Assembly: GCA_035302405.1 (NCBI GenBank)
Contig: DATGSR010000111.1
Span: forward strand, 1 to 64,000
Direction: 5' to 3'
Length of the DNA stretch: 64,000 nucleotides
Source of the DNA: CALKWS01 sp035302405
Lineage (GTDB): Bacteria > Actinomycetota > Actinomycetes > Actinomycetales > Beutenbergiaceae
This document shows positions 52,591-61,371 of the stretch, in pieces (the stretch's first letter is position 1; every line of letters starts with the position of its first letter). The notes beneath the pieces were generated by a model. That model made no database searches and was not told the origin of the DNA. It saw only the letters and a program-made list of their open reading frames with translations. The position numbers and the translations under genes are program-made.

Positions 52591-54907
52591 AAGCACCGGC
52601 ACCGAAGTGAATCTCACTGGCATTGAGTTGAAGATCGGTGGGATGACGTGTGCCTCGTGCGCGAACCGGGTCGAGAAGAAGCTCAACAAGCTCGACGGTG
52701 TTGAGGCGAGTGTGAACTACGCCACCGAGAAGGCCAGGGTCACTGCGCCAGAGGGCTATGACCCGCAGTTGCTGATCACCGAGGTGGAGAAGACCGGCTA
52801 TACCGCCGAGATTCCCACCCCCAAGGGCGCCGAGCCCAGCGACAGTGAGGAAAGCGAGTCCAGTGAGGACGCCGAGATCCGGGTTCTCAAGCAACGCTTA
52901 GTCGGCGCAGCCATCCTGTCGGTTCCGGTCATCGCGATGGCGATGATCCCCGCCCTGCAGTTCGACTACTGGGGCTTCGCCTCCCTGGTTCTCGCTGCCC
53001 CGGTCGTGGTGTGGGCCGGTTGGCCCTTCCACAAGGCGGCCTGGGCGAACCTCAAGCACGGTGCGGCGACCATGGACACCCTGATCTCGGTGGGCACCAC
53101 CGCTGCGTTGATCTGGTCGATCGTCGCACTGTTCTTCGGCACCGCCGGGCAACCCGGTGTGGTCCATCCGTTTGAGTTGACGATCTCTCGCTCCGACGGC
53201 CTAGGGCATATCTATCTTGAGGTCGCGGCTGGGGTGATCACTTTCATCCTGCTGGGCCGCTACTTCGAGAAGCGTTCCAAACGCAGCGCCGGAGCAGCGC
53301 TGCGCGCGCTGCTGGAACTCGGGGCGAAGGAAGTCTCCATCCTGCGCAACGGTCAGGAGCAGCGGGTCTCCATTGACGACCTCGCCGAGGGCGATGAGTT
53401 CGTGGTCCGCCCGGGCGAGAAGATCGCCACCGACGGGGTAATCACGGCCGGGAACTCTGCGATCGATGCCTCAATGCTCACCGGCGAATCGGTGCCGGTC
53501 GAAGTCGCGGTGGGCGACAATGTCGCCGGAGCCACCGTCAACGCCGGTGGCCGCCTGGTGGTCAAGGCCACCCGCGTCGGTTCGGACACGCAGTTGGCGC
53601 AGATGGCCAAACTCGTCGAGGACGCCCAATCCGGCAAAGCCGAGATCCAACGCCTGGCCGATCGCGTCTCCTCGGTGTTTGTACCTGTGGCAATCGCGGT
53701 CGCGGTGGCAACTCTGGGTGCCTGGCTGATGGCAGGCTTCCCCGCGAGTGCGGCCTTCACCGCCACCGTGGCGGTGTTGATCATTGCCTGCCCGTGTGCG
53801 CTCGGGCTGGCCACCCCCACCGCGTTGTTAGTCGGCACCGGCAGGGGCGCCCAAATGGGTGTCCTCATCAAGGGTCCTGAAATCCTGGAGTCCACTCGCA
53901 GGGTCGACACCATCGTGCTCGACAAGACCGGCACGGTCACCACCGGGAAAATGACCCTGACCGATGCGATCATTGCCGAAGGCGTCGACCGCGACGAACT
54001 GTTGCGGATCGCCGGTGGCCTGGAGGACTATTCCGAGCACCCGATCGCCCAGGCCATCGCCGCCGGAGCCGCCGCACGGGTCGGCGACCTGCCCACCCCG
54101 GAGACCTTCGAGAACATCGAAGGCAAGGGGGTGCAGGGGGTCGTCAACGGTCACGCCGTGCTCGCCGGCCGCGAGTCACTGCTGGCGGACCGGTCGATCC
54201 ACCTGGACGACACACTCAAAGCAGCCAAGCAGGCCGCCGAGTCTGAGGGCAAAACCGCAATCGCCGTCGGCTGGGACGGTAAGGCACGCGGTGTGCTGGT
54301 CGTCTCCGATCAAATCAAGCCCACCAGCGCTGAGGCCATCAGCCAGTTCAAGGAACTCGGACTGACACCGGTACTGCTGACCGGTGACAACCAGACCGTC
54401 GCTGAGCAGGTCGCAGCCGAAGTCGGTATCGACCAGATCATCGCCGAGGTGCTGCCGAAGGACAAGGTCGACGTCGTCGTCCGCCTGCAGGCCGAAGGAA
54501 AGATCGTGGCCATGGTCGGCGATGGCGTCAACGACGCCCCCGCCCTGGCCCAGGCCGACCTCGGCCTGGCGATGGGCACCGGAACCGACGTGGCGATCGA
54601 GGCTGCGGACATCACCCTGGTCCGCGGAGACCTGCGGGCTGCGGCGGATGCGATCCGTCTGGCGCGCAAGACCCTGCGCACGATCAAGCAGAACCTGTTC
54701 TGGGCCTTCGGCTACAACACCATCGCGATCCCGATCGCGGCCTTCGGGCTGCTCAACCCGATGTTGGCCGGCGCGGCGATGGCGTTCTCCAGCGTCTCCG
54801 TGGTCACCAACAGCCTGCGGCTACGCAGGTTCAAGGCCAAGGCCGACCAGCACACCTCTGCGGGCCCGTCCCAGACCGCACCGGCTCCTCACTATGTCAA
54901 TGCCTGA
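52580..54907 (+). CDS. copA: Copper-exporting P-type ATPase CopA (CPC type)
   Basis: A 775-residue P1B-1 ATPase. One N-terminal HMA domain has GMTCASC at about residues 21-27. The transmembrane ion-binding motif is IACPCALGLATP (about 398-409), the phosphorylation site DKTGT (about 447), TGE in MLTGESVPVEV, and the ATP hinge MVGDGVNDAPALAQADLG. It pumps Cu(I) out of the cytoplasm. The ATG at 52580 overlaps the upstream gene; an earlier frame lies inside that gene. Confidence 0.97.
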   Translation: MTTESTGTEVNLTGIELKIGGMTCASCANRVEKKLNKLDGVEASVNYATEKARVTAPEGYDPQLLITEVEKTGYTAEIPTPKGAEPSDSEESESSEDAEIRVLKQRLVGAAILSVPVIAMAMIPALQFDYWGFASLVLAAPVVVWAGWPFHKAAWANLKHGAATMDTLISVGTTAALIWSIVALFFGTAGQPGVVHPFELTISRSDGLGHIYLEVAAGVITFILLGRYFEKRSKRSAGAALRALLELGAKEVSILRNGQEQRVSIDDLAEGDEFVVRPGEKIATDGVITAGNSAIDASMLTGESVPVEVAVGDNVAGATVNAGGRLVVKATRVGSDTQLAQMAKLVEDAQSGKAEIQRLADRVSSVFVPVAIAVAVATLGAWLMAGFPASAAFTATVAVLIIACPCALGLATPTALLVGTGRGAQMGVLIKGPEILESTRRVDTIVLDKTGTVTTGKMTLTDAIIAEGVDRDELLRIAGGLEDYSEHPIAQAIAAGAAARVGDLPTPETFENIEGKGVQGVVNGHAVLAGRESLLADRSIHLDDTLKAAKQAAESEGKTAIAVGWDGKARGVLVVSDQIKPTSAEAISQFKELGLTPVLLTGDNQTVAEQVAAEVGIDQIIAEVLPKDKVDVVVRLQAEGKIVAMVGDGVNDAPALAQADLGLAMGTGTDVAIEAADITLVRGDLRAAADAIRLARKTLRTIKQNLFWAFGYNTIAIPIAAFGLLNPMLAGAAMAFSSVSVVTNSLRLRRFKAKADQHTSAGPSQTAPAPHYVNA

Positions 54908-54944
54908 CCCATCGTCATCGGCACCACTGAAAGGAAGACACAAG

Positions 54945-55211
54945 ATGACTGCACACGACCACCACAACCACGGCCACAACGCTGCTTCGAGCGGCTGCAG
55001 CGGGCATGCACCCACGGCAGATGACCTCGCCACCGCCAGCGGCGACGATGTCACCGAGTGCCTGGTGATGCCAGGCACCCCGGTGATCAAGACCCAGGCC
55101 GAAGAGGCCGGCCTCTACCGCGACTACGACGGCCAACGGTACTGGTTCTGCTGTGCCGCCTGCGGCCCGCTGTTCGACGCCGACCCAGAGCGCTACGCCC
55201 ACGCCGCATAA
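54945..55211 (+). CDS. YHS-domain protein with His-rich N-terminus
   Basis: An 88-residue protein. The N-terminus is His-rich (MTAHDHHNHGHN). The core is a YHS-like metal-binding domain with conserved CLVMPGTPVIK and YWFCCAACGPLFDADPERY. Such domains occur alone or at the end of copper P-type ATPases and bind copper or mercury. It lies between copA and copB and may deliver metal to CopB. The ATG follows AAGGAAG. Confidence 0.87.
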   Translation: MTAHDHHNHGHNAASSGCSGHAPTADDLATASGDDVTECLVMPGTPVIKTQAEEAGLYRDYDGQRYWFCCAACGPLFDADPERYAHAA

Positions 55212-55443
55212 CAGCCGAACAGAACGACCCCGTGTGCCCCGGGAGACAACTAGCCCCCGCTCAGAATGACCAGCACGAGGCACGCGAAGGAAGCCCACCA
55301 CATAAGCCAGAACCACCCAACCCGAGCCAGTTGGCACACGGGCACGAGCAGCACCACGAGCACACCGGCTACGGACGCCGCGAGTACAGTCGCCCTGAGG
55401 AGAGCCCCGGCGAACCAGAGCACCTAAAGCAGAAGGGGTACCG

Positions 55444-57687
55444 ATGTCACACGGCCACCACGACAGTCACACGGAGCACAGCGGCCACGCCGAGCACGAG
55501 CACAGCGCCCAGCACCACAGCGACCACTCAGCCGACGATCATGATGCCCACGCCCACCACGGCAGTGCCCAGCACGAGACAGGCCACGACGGGCACGGCG
55601 AGCATGACCATGGTCACCACGACCACGGCCATCACGGGCACGGCGACCACGGCGACCACGTCGGGCAGTTCCGCCGGCTTTTCTGGATCATGCTCGTCCT
55701 GGCGGTTCCCGTGGTGGCGCTCAACCACATGTTCGCCGACCTGCTGGGCTACGGGCTGCCGGATGCCGACTGGGTCTGGTGGGTTTCACCGGTGCTGGGC
55801 ACGATCGTGTACGTCTGGGGCGGCCAGCCCTTCCTGACCGGCGCCGTCGATGAAATCAAAGCCCGCCAACCCGGCATGATGCTACTGATCGGGCTAGCGA
55901 TCACCGTGGCGTTCATCGCCTCCTGGGGCGCGACGCTGCGCATCCTGGACCACGAATTGAACTTCTGGTGGGAACTGGCCCTGCTGGTGGTCATCATGCT
56001 GCTCGGTCACTGGATCGAGATGCGCTCGGTGGCCCAGACCACCTCAGCACTGGACTCCCTGGCGGCGCTACTGCCCGATGAGGCCGAGAAGATCGACGGC
56101 GATGAGATCGTCACTATCGCGCCGGCTGACCTGGTGGTGGGGGACGTGGTGATGGTGCGCCCGGGCGCCGCGGTCCCGGCCGACGGGCGGATCGTGGAGG
56201 GCTCGGCCAGCATGGACGAGGCCATGATCACCGGGGAGTCCCAGCCGGTACGCCGCGCGGCTGGCGAGGACGTGGTGGCCGGAACGGTGGCGACCGACTC
56301 GGGGTTGCAGGTCGAAGTCACCGCCATCGGATCCGACACGGCCCTGGCGGGCATCCAGAAACTCGTGGCCGATGCCCAGGCCTCCTCTTCCCGCGCCCAG
56401 CGGATCGCCGACAAGGCCGCCGCATGGCTGTTCTGGTTCGCCCTGGGTGCCGCCCTGATCACCGCAGTGGTGTGGGCATTCGGGGTGGGGGCGCCGGATG
56501 CGGCCGTGGTTCGCACCATCACCGTGCTGGTCATCGCCTGCCCGCATGCTTTGGGGTTGGCGATCCCCCTGGTGGTCTCCATCGCCACCGAGCGCGCCGC
56601 TCGCGGTGGCGTGCTGATCAAGGACCGCCTCGCGCTGGAGTCCATGCGCACCGTGGACGCCGTGCTGTTCGACAAGACCGGCACACTGACCAAGGGTGAG
56701 CCCACGGTCACCGCCGTCGAACCGGTGGCCGGGCGCACCGAGGACGAGGTCCTGACCCTGGCCGCCGCTGCCGAGTACCCCAGCGAGCACCCACTGGCCA
56801 CGGCCATCGTCGGCGCCGCGCAGACGCGCGGATTGGACATTCCCAGGCCCACCGGCTTCTCCTCCTCCCCGGCCGTTGGGGTCGAAGCTACCGTCGACGG
56901 CACCGAGGTCAAGGTCGGCGGTCCGTACCTGCTGGAGCAGACCAACCTGGATGAATTGGCCGTGGCGAACCAGTGGCGCGACGAAGGCGCCATCATCCTG
57001 CACGTGATCGCAGACGGTCAGATCATCGGTGCCCTGCGCTTGGCCGATGAAATCCGCCCGGAGTCCCGCGACGCCGTCGACGCCCTGCACGCCGTAGGTG
57101 CCCAGGTGGTGATGATCACCGGGGATGCCCAGGCCGTGGCCGATACCGTCGCCGCCGAACTGGGGATCGACCGGGTCTTCGCCGGCGTACGCCCGGAGGA
57201 CAAGTCGGCCAAGGTGGCCGAACTGCAAGCCGAGGGTCGCAAGGTCGCCATGGTCGGCGACGGCGTCAACGACGCACCGGCACTGGCGCAGGCGGACGTG
57301 GGGATCGCGATCGGCGCCGGCACCGACGTAGCCATCGCCTCAGCGGGGGTCATCCTGGCATCCTCCGACCCCCGATCAGTGCTCTCCGTCATCGACCTGT
57401 CCCGGGAGAGCTACCGCAAGATGAAGCAGAACCTGTGGTGGGCAGCGGGGTACAACCTGGCCGCAATACCACTGGCCGCCGGAGTGCTGGCCCCCATCGG
57501 GTTCGTCCTGCCGATGAGCGTCGGCGCGATCCTGATGTCCATCTCCACGGTGGTGGTGGCGCTCAACGCCCAGTTGCTGCGCCGCCTGGACCTGGCCCCC
57601 GCGGTCAGCACCGCCAAGTTCCTCCAACAGGATTCCACGGAGGCCCGCCGCCCCGCGGAGCAGTCGGCCATCGAGACCCGCGTTTGA
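55444..57687 (+). CDS. copB: Copper-exporting P-type ATPase CopB (CPH type)
   Basis: A 747-residue P1B-3 ATPase. The first roughly 75 residues are His-rich (HGHHDSHTEHSGHAEHEH, HDHGHHGHGDHGDH) instead of HMA domains. The transmembrane motif is VIACPHALGLAIP (about 362-374), the phosphorylation site DKTGT (about 409) and the hinge MVGDGVNDAPALAQADVG. CPH ATPases of this type transport copper or silver out of the cytoplasm. The ATG follows GAAGGGG. Confidence 0.96.
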   Translation: MSHGHHDSHTEHSGHAEHEHSAQHHSDHSADDHDAHAHHGSAQHETGHDGHGEHDHGHHDHGHHGHGDHGDHVGQFRRLFWIMLVLAVPVVALNHMFADLLGYGLPDADWVWWVSPVLGTIVYVWGGQPFLTGAVDEIKARQPGMMLLIGLAITVAFIASWGATLRILDHELNFWWELALLVVIMLLGHWIEMRSVAQTTSALDSLAALLPDEAEKIDGDEIVTIAPADLVVGDVVMVRPGAAVPADGRIVEGSASMDEAMITGESQPVRRAAGEDVVAGTVATDSGLQVEVTAIGSDTALAGIQKLVADAQASSSRAQRIADKAAAWLFWFALGAALITAVVWAFGVGAPDAAVVRTITVLVIACPHALGLAIPLVVSIATERAARGGVLIKDRLALESMRTVDAVLFDKTGTLTKGEPTVTAVEPVAGRTEDEVLTLAAAAEYPSEHPLATAIVGAAQTRGLDIPRPTGFSSSPAVGVEATVDGTEVKVGGPYLLEQTNLDELAVANQWRDEGAIILHVIADGQIIGALRLADEIRPESRDAVDALHAVGAQVVMITGDAQAVADTVAAELGIDRVFAGVRPEDKSAKVAELQAEGRKVAMVGDGVNDAPALAQADVGIAIGAGTDVAIASAGVILASSDPRSVLSVIDLSRESYRKMKQNLWWAAGYNLAAIPLAAGVLAPIGFVLPMSVGAILMSISTVVVALNAQLLRRLDLAPAVSTAKFLQQDSTEARRPAEQSAIETRV

Positions 57688-57701
57688 GCCAAGGAGCAAT
57701 T

Positions 57702-58019
57702 ATGAGCGCACCAATTATCGAACCCCAGTCCCACGCCCACCACGGCTACATCAGCGACAAAGCCCGCTATCTCGCACGCCTCAAACGTATCGAGGGCCAG
57801 GCTCGCGGCATCCACCGCATGGTCGATGAGGAGGTCTACTGCATCGACGTCCTCACCCAGATCAGTGCATTGACCAGCGCGCTGGAGAACGTGGCCCTGG
57901 GGCTACTGGAGGACCACCTGCGCCACTGCGTGGTCGACGCCGCCAAGACTGGCGGAGAAGAAGGCGAAGAGAAGATCCAAGAGGCATCTGCGGCCATTAA
58001 GCGCCTGGTTCGCTCATAA
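57702..58019 (+). CDS. csoR: Copper-sensing repressor CsoR
   Basis: A 105-residue all-helical CsoR/RcnR-family regulator. The W/X-Cys-His-Cys copper set appears as Cys in YCIDVLTQISAL and His-Cys in DHLRHCVVDA. The N-terminal RLKRIEGQARGIHRMVDEE is the DNA-binding family mark. It lies 14 bases after copB and follows AGGAGC. It should repress the operator at 51362 and be relieved by Cu(I). Confidence 0.95.
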   Translation: MSAPIIEPQSHAHHGYISDKARYLARLKRIEGQARGIHRMVDEEVYCIDVLTQISALTSALENVALGLLEDHLRHCVVDAAKTGGEEGEEKIQEASAAIKRLVRS

Positions 58020-58368
58020 GATTGCCGCAGATGCGAACGCCGATCGGTGACCTCAGAGGACTCACTGGACCTGGCGAAGTAGAACTTGCGGTCCGCCGCT
58101 GCTGCCGGGCGCTCCAGTGGACGGTCACACTCCGGATAGCCGGGATCCGGAGAAGATGAGAAGACGGTCGCATGATGATCGAGTTTTCAGAATCGACCAA
58201 GCGCGCAACGTGTTCCCACCGGTGCGAAATGACCGCCGCAAAGAACCGTATGAGTCTGCACCGCCTGCTGGTGGCACGCCCATGAATACTGGCCTCACGC
58301 CGCTGGCTGGGGACTCTGTGAAGTAGCCAAGCAACTGGCGCCCGCTGCGGCCCCGTCCATCACGTCGA
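58020..58368. other. Gap after csoR with no gene seen
   Basis: No gene is supported in these 349 bases. Short frames lack ribosome binding sites and motifs. A sequence GCTGCGGCCCCGTCCATCAC directly upstream of box D parallels the DNA before cueP, so the right end belongs to the decayed cueP copy. Confidence 0.35.
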
Positions 58369-58389
58369 TCTTCATCGAAACTTTAGTGC
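58369..58389 (+). promoter_or_regulatory. Copper-region direct-repeat box D
   Basis: TTCATC at 58371-58376 and TTTAGT at 58382-58387. The flanking sequence resembles box C (CGATCTTCATCGAA in both). The gene it once drove is a decayed copy of cueP. Confidence 0.45.
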
Positions 58390-58428
58390 TCTACCGGCCG
58401 ACCTGCGACCAGAATGAGATATACGAAG

Positions 58429-58500
58429 TGATTCGTGATTCTTGTGGCCGCTCTTGCCTTAGTTCCTCCTTGGGTAGGTCGACATAGTCATCAGGCCCAG
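58429..58500 (+). pseudogene. Remnant of a second cueP
   Basis: From 58423 the sequence TATACGAAGTGATTCGTGAT then TCTTGTGGCCGCTCTTGCCT parallels the cueP start (TGTATGAAGCGATCCGTGAC, CCTTGCGGCGGTTGCTGCGC). The ATG is changed to ACG, and the lipobox region is deleted. After about 58490 no similarity is visible. The adjoining stretch to 58814 is undetermined. Confidence 0.6.
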
Positions 58501-58814
58501 GACCGGCAAGCCCTCCCCGGGAGGACCAAGCCCAGCGACGGGAAGAAGATCGCTGCGACGTTCGAAGATGCTCACCCCGGGTTTCGAACTGACCAAGTTC
58601 GACCCGGCGCTGGGTGCTGCTAATGTGCGGATTGGAACACGCCAGTTGGCATCTGGAGTTCACCCGAAGGGCACCTCACACAATCGTTCCGTCTCCGACG
58701 GTGGAACCACAGTCATGGACCCGGATGACTATCGCTTGGTTTTGACGGCACGAACCTGGGGGTCTGGGCACGGTATGAGATCTCGTGGCACCGAGGCATA
58801 GAGAGGACCCGGGA
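58501..58814. other. Undetermined stretch
   Basis: Open frames exist (for example 58568-58801, ending DPDDYRLVLTARTWGSGHGM) but none has a ribosome binding site or a recognised family. It could be the remains of one or more genes. Confidence 0.3.
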
Positions 58815-59141
58815 ATGGTCGACCTGTCCTACGAGGTATTCCATCGGGACATCGACGCCCTGGTGGGATTCTATGCAGAAGTCCTCAATTTTCACCGACC
58901 GCAGCAAGGCCCCGTGTCAGACTATGCCGTGGTCCGCCGGGGCGGCGTCCGGGTCGGCTGTTGTCGTCACGACCACGCGGACCCGACTCCTCTCAGACCC
59001 CCGGACGGCCAGTGAGATCGTGTTGCGGGTCGATGATATCCAAGCCGACTACGAGCGCGTTCTTGCCTCCTGCTGGCCTCTGGCCGACCCGCTGCAGGAC
59101 CGCCGTTGGGGGCTGAGGGACTTCCGGCTCTTCGACCCCAG
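58815..59141 (+). pseudogene. VOC-family protein, 5' part, frameshifted and split by an IS
   Basis: The gene starts MVDLSYEVFHRDIDALVGFY, a glyoxalase/bleomycin-resistance (VOC) start. A frameshift near 58955 is needed to go on to EIVLRVDDIQADYERVLASC and DRRWGLRDFRLFDPS. At 59141 the IS21-like element interrupts it. The last part of the gene (SGQYLRITSTASEQTS) resumes at 60670-60722. Confidence 0.8.
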
Positions 59142-60669
59142 TGTTTAGCAGATGCTTTCGGTAGCGGGTGTGGGTTGAACTGGTAGCGCGGGCGGGGAGA
59201 CTGGGAAGCGTTCCCGCGCCCGCGCTGGGTGTTCAGTTCGTGGTGGTGTCGGTGGCAGCGTGTCGGCGCATGTTCGGGCCGGCGAGTTGTAGGCCCGTGT
59301 CCACAGCCCGGTGGTTCCTTGCAGGTACTTCGGCCCCTGCTCGGGGTCGGTGACGTATCCATTGCGATGGCTGCCCCGCAGGTGTGTGGCGATCACTTCT
59401 GCATCAGCGATCACATCGAGTTGGTCGCCGATGATGCGCACCTCCACGCTCAGGCCGGCGTACTTGTAGGGGATGGAGTATTTGATCGTGTCGATCTGGA
59501 TATGCCAGTCACGATGCACTTTCGCTTTGCGCCATTGCACCGGCTCCCACCTGTGCTCGGGCAGGTCGATCAACTCTGCCTTCTCGATCTCATGGAACCA
59601 CTCATCGCGGCTACGGTCTTCACCTCGGAACGGGGTCCTTTGGTTGATCCACTCCACCCGCTCAGCGATCGCCTCGTTCAGGTCATCCAGCGATGCAAAG
59701 ACGCGGTCAGCGAGGTAGTGAATCACCCAGTTGGTAACGACTTTCACCCCCGCCTCGACATTGCCCTTATCCCTGGGGGCCGCCGATCTGGTGGGGACCG
59801 CGGCGGTGCGGTAATACTCCAGGAACTGCCCATAGGAGACGTTGACGTCTCTGGCACGGTCGGTCTTGCTGATCTGGTTCGATGCCGTCGAGGCGTTATC
59901 GGGGACCACCAGCAACGGAACACCGTCGATGAACTCAAACGCCCGCCGGTGCCCATCCAGCCACGCGGGGAGTTTCTCATCCAGATAGCCGCGGGCGTAT
60001 ATCAGACCCGAGTAGGGCAGCGATGCCACGAACACCGACACCGCAGTCGTTGCCCTGGTGACCGGGTCGATGATCTGCATTCGCGTGCCCGCCCAGTCCA
60101 CTTGCATCGTATGGCCCGGCACATGCTGGATCGGAGCCGTCAGATCCTTAAGGCGCACGTGCTCAGCGATGAGTTCGCAGAACCGGTCATACCCGTAATG
60201 CCGCACACCATCGGGCCCATCAACCTGCAAGTACTTGGCCCACAACACTTTCAACGGGGGCTTCTTGCGCCCCAGCCTGGCGGCGACAACTTTGTCGATA
60301 TCGATCGCAACGAACTGCCCGGTGATGCTCTTACGTCCGTCGCCGAACAGCCGCTCGATATCCTCACCAGTGAGCGCATCGACCTGAGAGGCGGTGGTGA
60401 AGTGTTGTTCGTCAACGACGCGGCGTGCTCTGGCGATCGCGCGTTGCGAACAACCAACCACCGAAGCGATCTGGCGGTACGAACGCTCCTGAAGCAGCAG
60501 TGTCATGATGTGCCGGTAGTCGGCCATAAGGGGATTCCTTTCTTCAGCCACGGCCACACGGCCGCGGGTGAAAGCAATCCTCAGGCAACCCCAACCCAAG
60601 CGCTACCAGTTCCACCCACGTGCGCTACCGGATCACCCCACAAGCGCTTCCAAATAGGTCCGCTTAACA
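59142..60669. mobile_element. IS21-like insertion sequence without istB
   Basis: A 1528-bp element with imperfect terminal repeats: TGTTTAGCAGA at 59142 and, on the other strand, TGTTAAGCGGA ending at 60669 (9 of 11 matching). It is flanked by a CCAG target duplication (59138-59141 and 60670-60673) that rejoins the VOC gene when removed. It carries only an istA frame; the istB helper ATPase of typical IS21 elements is absent, and the istA stop lies inside the left terminal repeat. Confidence 0.88.
59145..60527 (-). CDS. istA: IS21-family transposase IstA, altered C-terminus
   Basis: A 460-residue DDE transposase. The N-terminal helix-turn-helix (YRQIASVVGCSQRAIARARR) is followed by the core with catalytic acids in HTMQVDWAGTRMQI, LVVPDNASTASN and KGNVEAGVKVVTNWVIHY. 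The C-terminal Mu-type beta-barrel (KVHRDWHIQIDTIKYSIPYK) is present. After LWTRAY the sequence departs from what I expect of IS21 proteins and runs as Pro/Arg/Thr-rich to the element edge, which suggests a deletion that also removed istB. The ATG at 60527 follows AAAGGAA. Confidence 0.85.
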   Translation of the reverse strand: MADYRHIMTLLLQERSYRQIASVVGCSQRAIARARRVVDEQHFTTASQVDALTGEDIERLFGDGRKSITGQFVAIDIDKVVAARLGRKKPPLKVLWAKYLQVDGPDGVRHYGYDRFCELIAEHVRLKDLTAPIQHVPGHTMQVDWAGTRMQIIDPVTRATTAVSVFVASLPYSGLIYARGYLDEKLPAWLDGHRRAFEFIDGVPLLVVPDNASTASNQISKTDRARDVNVSYGQFLEYYRTAAVPTRSAAPRDKGNVEAGVKVVTNWVIHYLADRVFASLDDLNEAIAERVEWINQRTPFRGEDRSRDEWFHEIEKAELIDLPEHRWEPVQWRKAKVHRDWHIQIDTIKYSIPYKYAGLSVEVRIIGDQLDVIADAEVIATHLRGSHRNGYVTDPEQGPKYLQGTTGLWTRAYNSPARTCADTLPPTPPRTEHPARARERFPVSPPALPVQPTPATESIC

Positions 60670-60722
60670 CCAGCGGGCAATACCTCCGGATCACGAGCAC
60701 CGCGTCCGAGCAAACTTCGTGA
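60670..60722 (+). pseudogene. VOC-family protein, 3' part after the IS
   Basis: Coding for SGQYLRITSTASEQTS and stop, in frame with the FDP before the IS once one CCAG copy is removed. It completes the normal VOC C-terminus (DPSGQYLRITS). Confidence 0.8.
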
Positions 60723-60724
60723 GC

Positions 60725-60985
60725 CTATTCGCGGGGATAACGTTCAAAGATCCGCGGCCTTCCGCCAGTGCATCTTGCCCCAGTGCGCCCTTCCGCCACG
60801 GGCGGACATGATCTGCTCCACTGCCCGGAAGTAGGGCACCGGATTCTCTCCGAGTGCCAGGTGTACGGCGATGTAGGCGGAGCGGCGCTGGTAGGCCGTT
60901 GACATCCAAAGATCGTCGGCCGCGGCGAAGCGCACTTCGACCGGGAACGAGATGCGCCACCCTTCGCGGTCAATGACAGCTGCAG
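60725..60985 (-). pseudogene. C-terminal fragment of a D-arabinono-1,4-lactone oxidase-like flavoprotein
   Basis: The minus strand reads FPVEVRFAAADDLWMSTAYQ, RRSAYIAVHLALGENPVPYF and RAVEQIMSARGGRAHWGKMH then WRKAADL, a clear match to the ALO (FAD-linked oxidoreductase) C-terminal domain, including the HWGK motif. The FAD-binding half is missing. The frame breaks before a proper end, so it is a gene relic. Confidence 0.75.
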
Positions 60986-61371
60986 TTCAGTGAACGCCTC
61001 GATGATCTAATCGGCGGGAGTTGCATATCTGCCGGCGCGATCCGCCCGAATGTGCGGGTCGCGCGGAAGACCCCGTTGGCCATGAACGACTCATCGAACC
61101 AACGCCGGGTTGGCCTTCTCGAGTACCGCGTGCAGGGGTTCGATGCGTTCTTGGGCCCTGAGATCGAAGGCCTCGACGCAGCGCAGCGACGTCCAACACG
61201 GCAAAAGGAGGGTCCTCCTCGGCGGTGGCGGTGTCTCATCCTTCCCAGGTCGTTCGAGCATTGTCGCCTTCTCGCGGCGTCAATGACGGCGGACATTCAC
61301 GAAGTGAGCCGGTCGTCCCACTGCGGCGAATGTAGTCCAGGTGCCCGGTAGTGCTGCTGCCGATCCAGGGC
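60986..61371. other. Debris between flavoprotein relic and oxidase
   Basis: Short frames on both strands are broken by stops. On the minus strand a piece reading AFDLRAQERIEPLHAVLEKA may be a gene fragment of unknown type. No intact gene is supported before the multicopper oxidase stop at 61372. Confidence 0.35.

Noticed and set aside
55212..55443. Possible His-rich small gene between the YHS gene and copB
   Set aside because: One frame has HGHEQHHEHTG, but there is no start codon with a ribosome binding site and the frame runs on into copB in the wrong frame.
59229..60722. Plus-strand frame of 497 codons across the IS
   Set aside because: It is antisense to istA; only its last codons are real, as the end of the interrupted VOC gene.
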